This document shows, in pieces, positions 5,548-6,111 of a DNA stretch of 6,111 bases. The stretch is from an uncultured Clostridia bacterium (lineage in GTDB: Bacteria; Bacillota; Clostridia; Christensenellales; UBA1242): the NCBI GenBank assembly GCA_934725795.1, contig CAKVCF010000038.1, forward strand, positions 1-6,111, written 5' to 3'. The notes beneath the pieces are model-generated. The model was not told where the DNA came from, did not search any database, and worked only from the letters and a program-made list of their open reading frames with translations. Position 1 is the stretch's first letter; the number at the start of each line of letters is the position of its first letter. The position numbers and the translations under genes are program-made.

Positions 5548-6111
5548 ATGAATATTAAAAAGATTTTAGCTCAATGCATTGACACAGACGTTAACATTGA
5601 AAATTTAATTATTGAAAGCATTAGTGCAGATAAAGGTGATTACAGTCTGCCTTGTTTTGCTTTTGCAAAAACTATGCACAAAAGCCCTATTGAAATTGCA
5701 AACCAAATTGCACAAACCTTAAAGCCAAACAAAATTGTTGAAAAAGTTGAAGTTGTTGCAGGGTATGTAAATTTCTTTTTGAATAAAGCAGAGATTGCAG
5801 CCGAAGTATTGTCAACATACAAAGTTGGTGCTGATTTTAAATCGAACATTGGCAAAGGTAAAATTGTATGTTTTGACTTTGGCAGCCCTAACCTTGCAAA
5901 ATATTTACACATTGGCCACTTAAAATCTTTGATTGTTGGTGAAAGTTTGTGCAGATTGTTTGAACAATTTGGCTATACTGTTAAACGCCTTAATTTTGCT
6001 GGCGACTACGGCACACCTTTTGGCAAAATTATTGGTGGAATGCAAAAATGGGGAAGTTTGGCTGACGTTGAAACACGTGGCAATGACGCACTGCAAGAAT
6101 ATTATGTAAAA
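5548..6111 (+). CDS. argS: Arginyl-tRNA synthetase, N-terminal 188 residues, 3' end outside window
   Basis: Class I aminoacyl-tRNA synthetase that charges tRNA-Arg with arginine in the cytosol. The frame runs from ATG 5548 to the window edge without a stop. The N-terminal additional domain (about 1-80), which contacts the tRNA elbow, shows GDYSLPCFAFAK (30-41, the GDYA-type motif) and VAGYVNFFL (70-78, corresponding to GPGFINF). The catalytic Rossmann fold starts at about 106 with FDFGSPNLAKYLHIGH; the HIGH signature is at 121-124 with no substitution. Next is LNFAGDYGTPFGKII (148-162), the ArgRS form of GDWGTQFG. The KMSKS-equivalent region and anticodon-binding domain lie outside the window; a full protein would be about 550-580 aa. 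The start is the first ATG after the promoter and lacks a Shine-Dalgarno sequence. Identification is secure from the order of motifs. Confidence 0.95.
   Translation, partial: MNIKKILAQCIDTDVNIENLIIESISADKGDYSLPCFAFAKTMHKSPIEIANQIAQTLKPNKIVEKVEVVAGYVNFFLNKAEIAAEVLSTYKVGADFKSNIGKGKIVCFDFGSPNLAKYLHIGHLKSLIVGESLCRLFEQFGYTVKRLNFAGDYGTPFGKIIGGMQKWGSLADVETRGNDALQEYYVK

Overview
The window comes from a low-GC bacterium with compact genes separated by extremely AT-rich spacers. It uses the standard code: the three complete genes end in TAA and Trp is encoded by TGG. The gene set fits an uncultured, possibly host-associated Bacillota/Clostridia-like lineage: a P2-type Ca2+-ATPase, a Rel-type (p)ppGpp synthetase, meso-diaminopimelate dehydrogenase, a YigZ/IMPACT protein and arginyl-tRNA synthetase. 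That placement is inference; nothing in the sequence fixes the taxon. No mobile element, CRISPR array, tRNA or rRNA was seen.

Layout: (1) 1-1460, minus strand: the N-terminal 486 residues of a Ca2+-type P-ATPase, cut by the window edge. (2) 1461-1788: divergent intergenic region with promoters for both flanking genes and a second candidate promoter. (3) 1789-3618, plus: a Rel/SpoT homologue with an intact synthetase domain, a clearly decayed hydrolase domain and no C-terminal ACT domain. (4) 3619-3861: convergent spacer, about 97% AT in its core, ending in a hairpin terminator that overlaps the 3' end of the next gene. (5) 3862-4770, minus: ddh. (6) 4771-5047: divergent AT-rich spacer. (7) 5048-5428, plus: a YigZ-family protein reduced to its N-terminal IMPACT domain. 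(8) 5548-6111, plus: the first 188 residues of argS, cut by the window edge.

The genes do not form an operon. Each appears to have its own promoter, and they serve separate housekeeping roles: ion export, the stringent response, lysine/peptidoglycan precursor synthesis, a conserved translation-linked protein and tRNA charging.

The most notable signals are two. First, none of the five genes has a Shine-Dalgarno sequence. A sigma-70-like -10 box ends only about 5-7 nt before the start codon in four genes and 6 or 11 nt before it in rel, which points to leaderless or near-leaderless mRNAs. Second, Rel combines an RxKD-type synthetase, the signature of bifunctional enzymes, with loss of the HDxxED hydrolase motif and of the ACT domain. 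I found no wholly new multi-gene system in this window.
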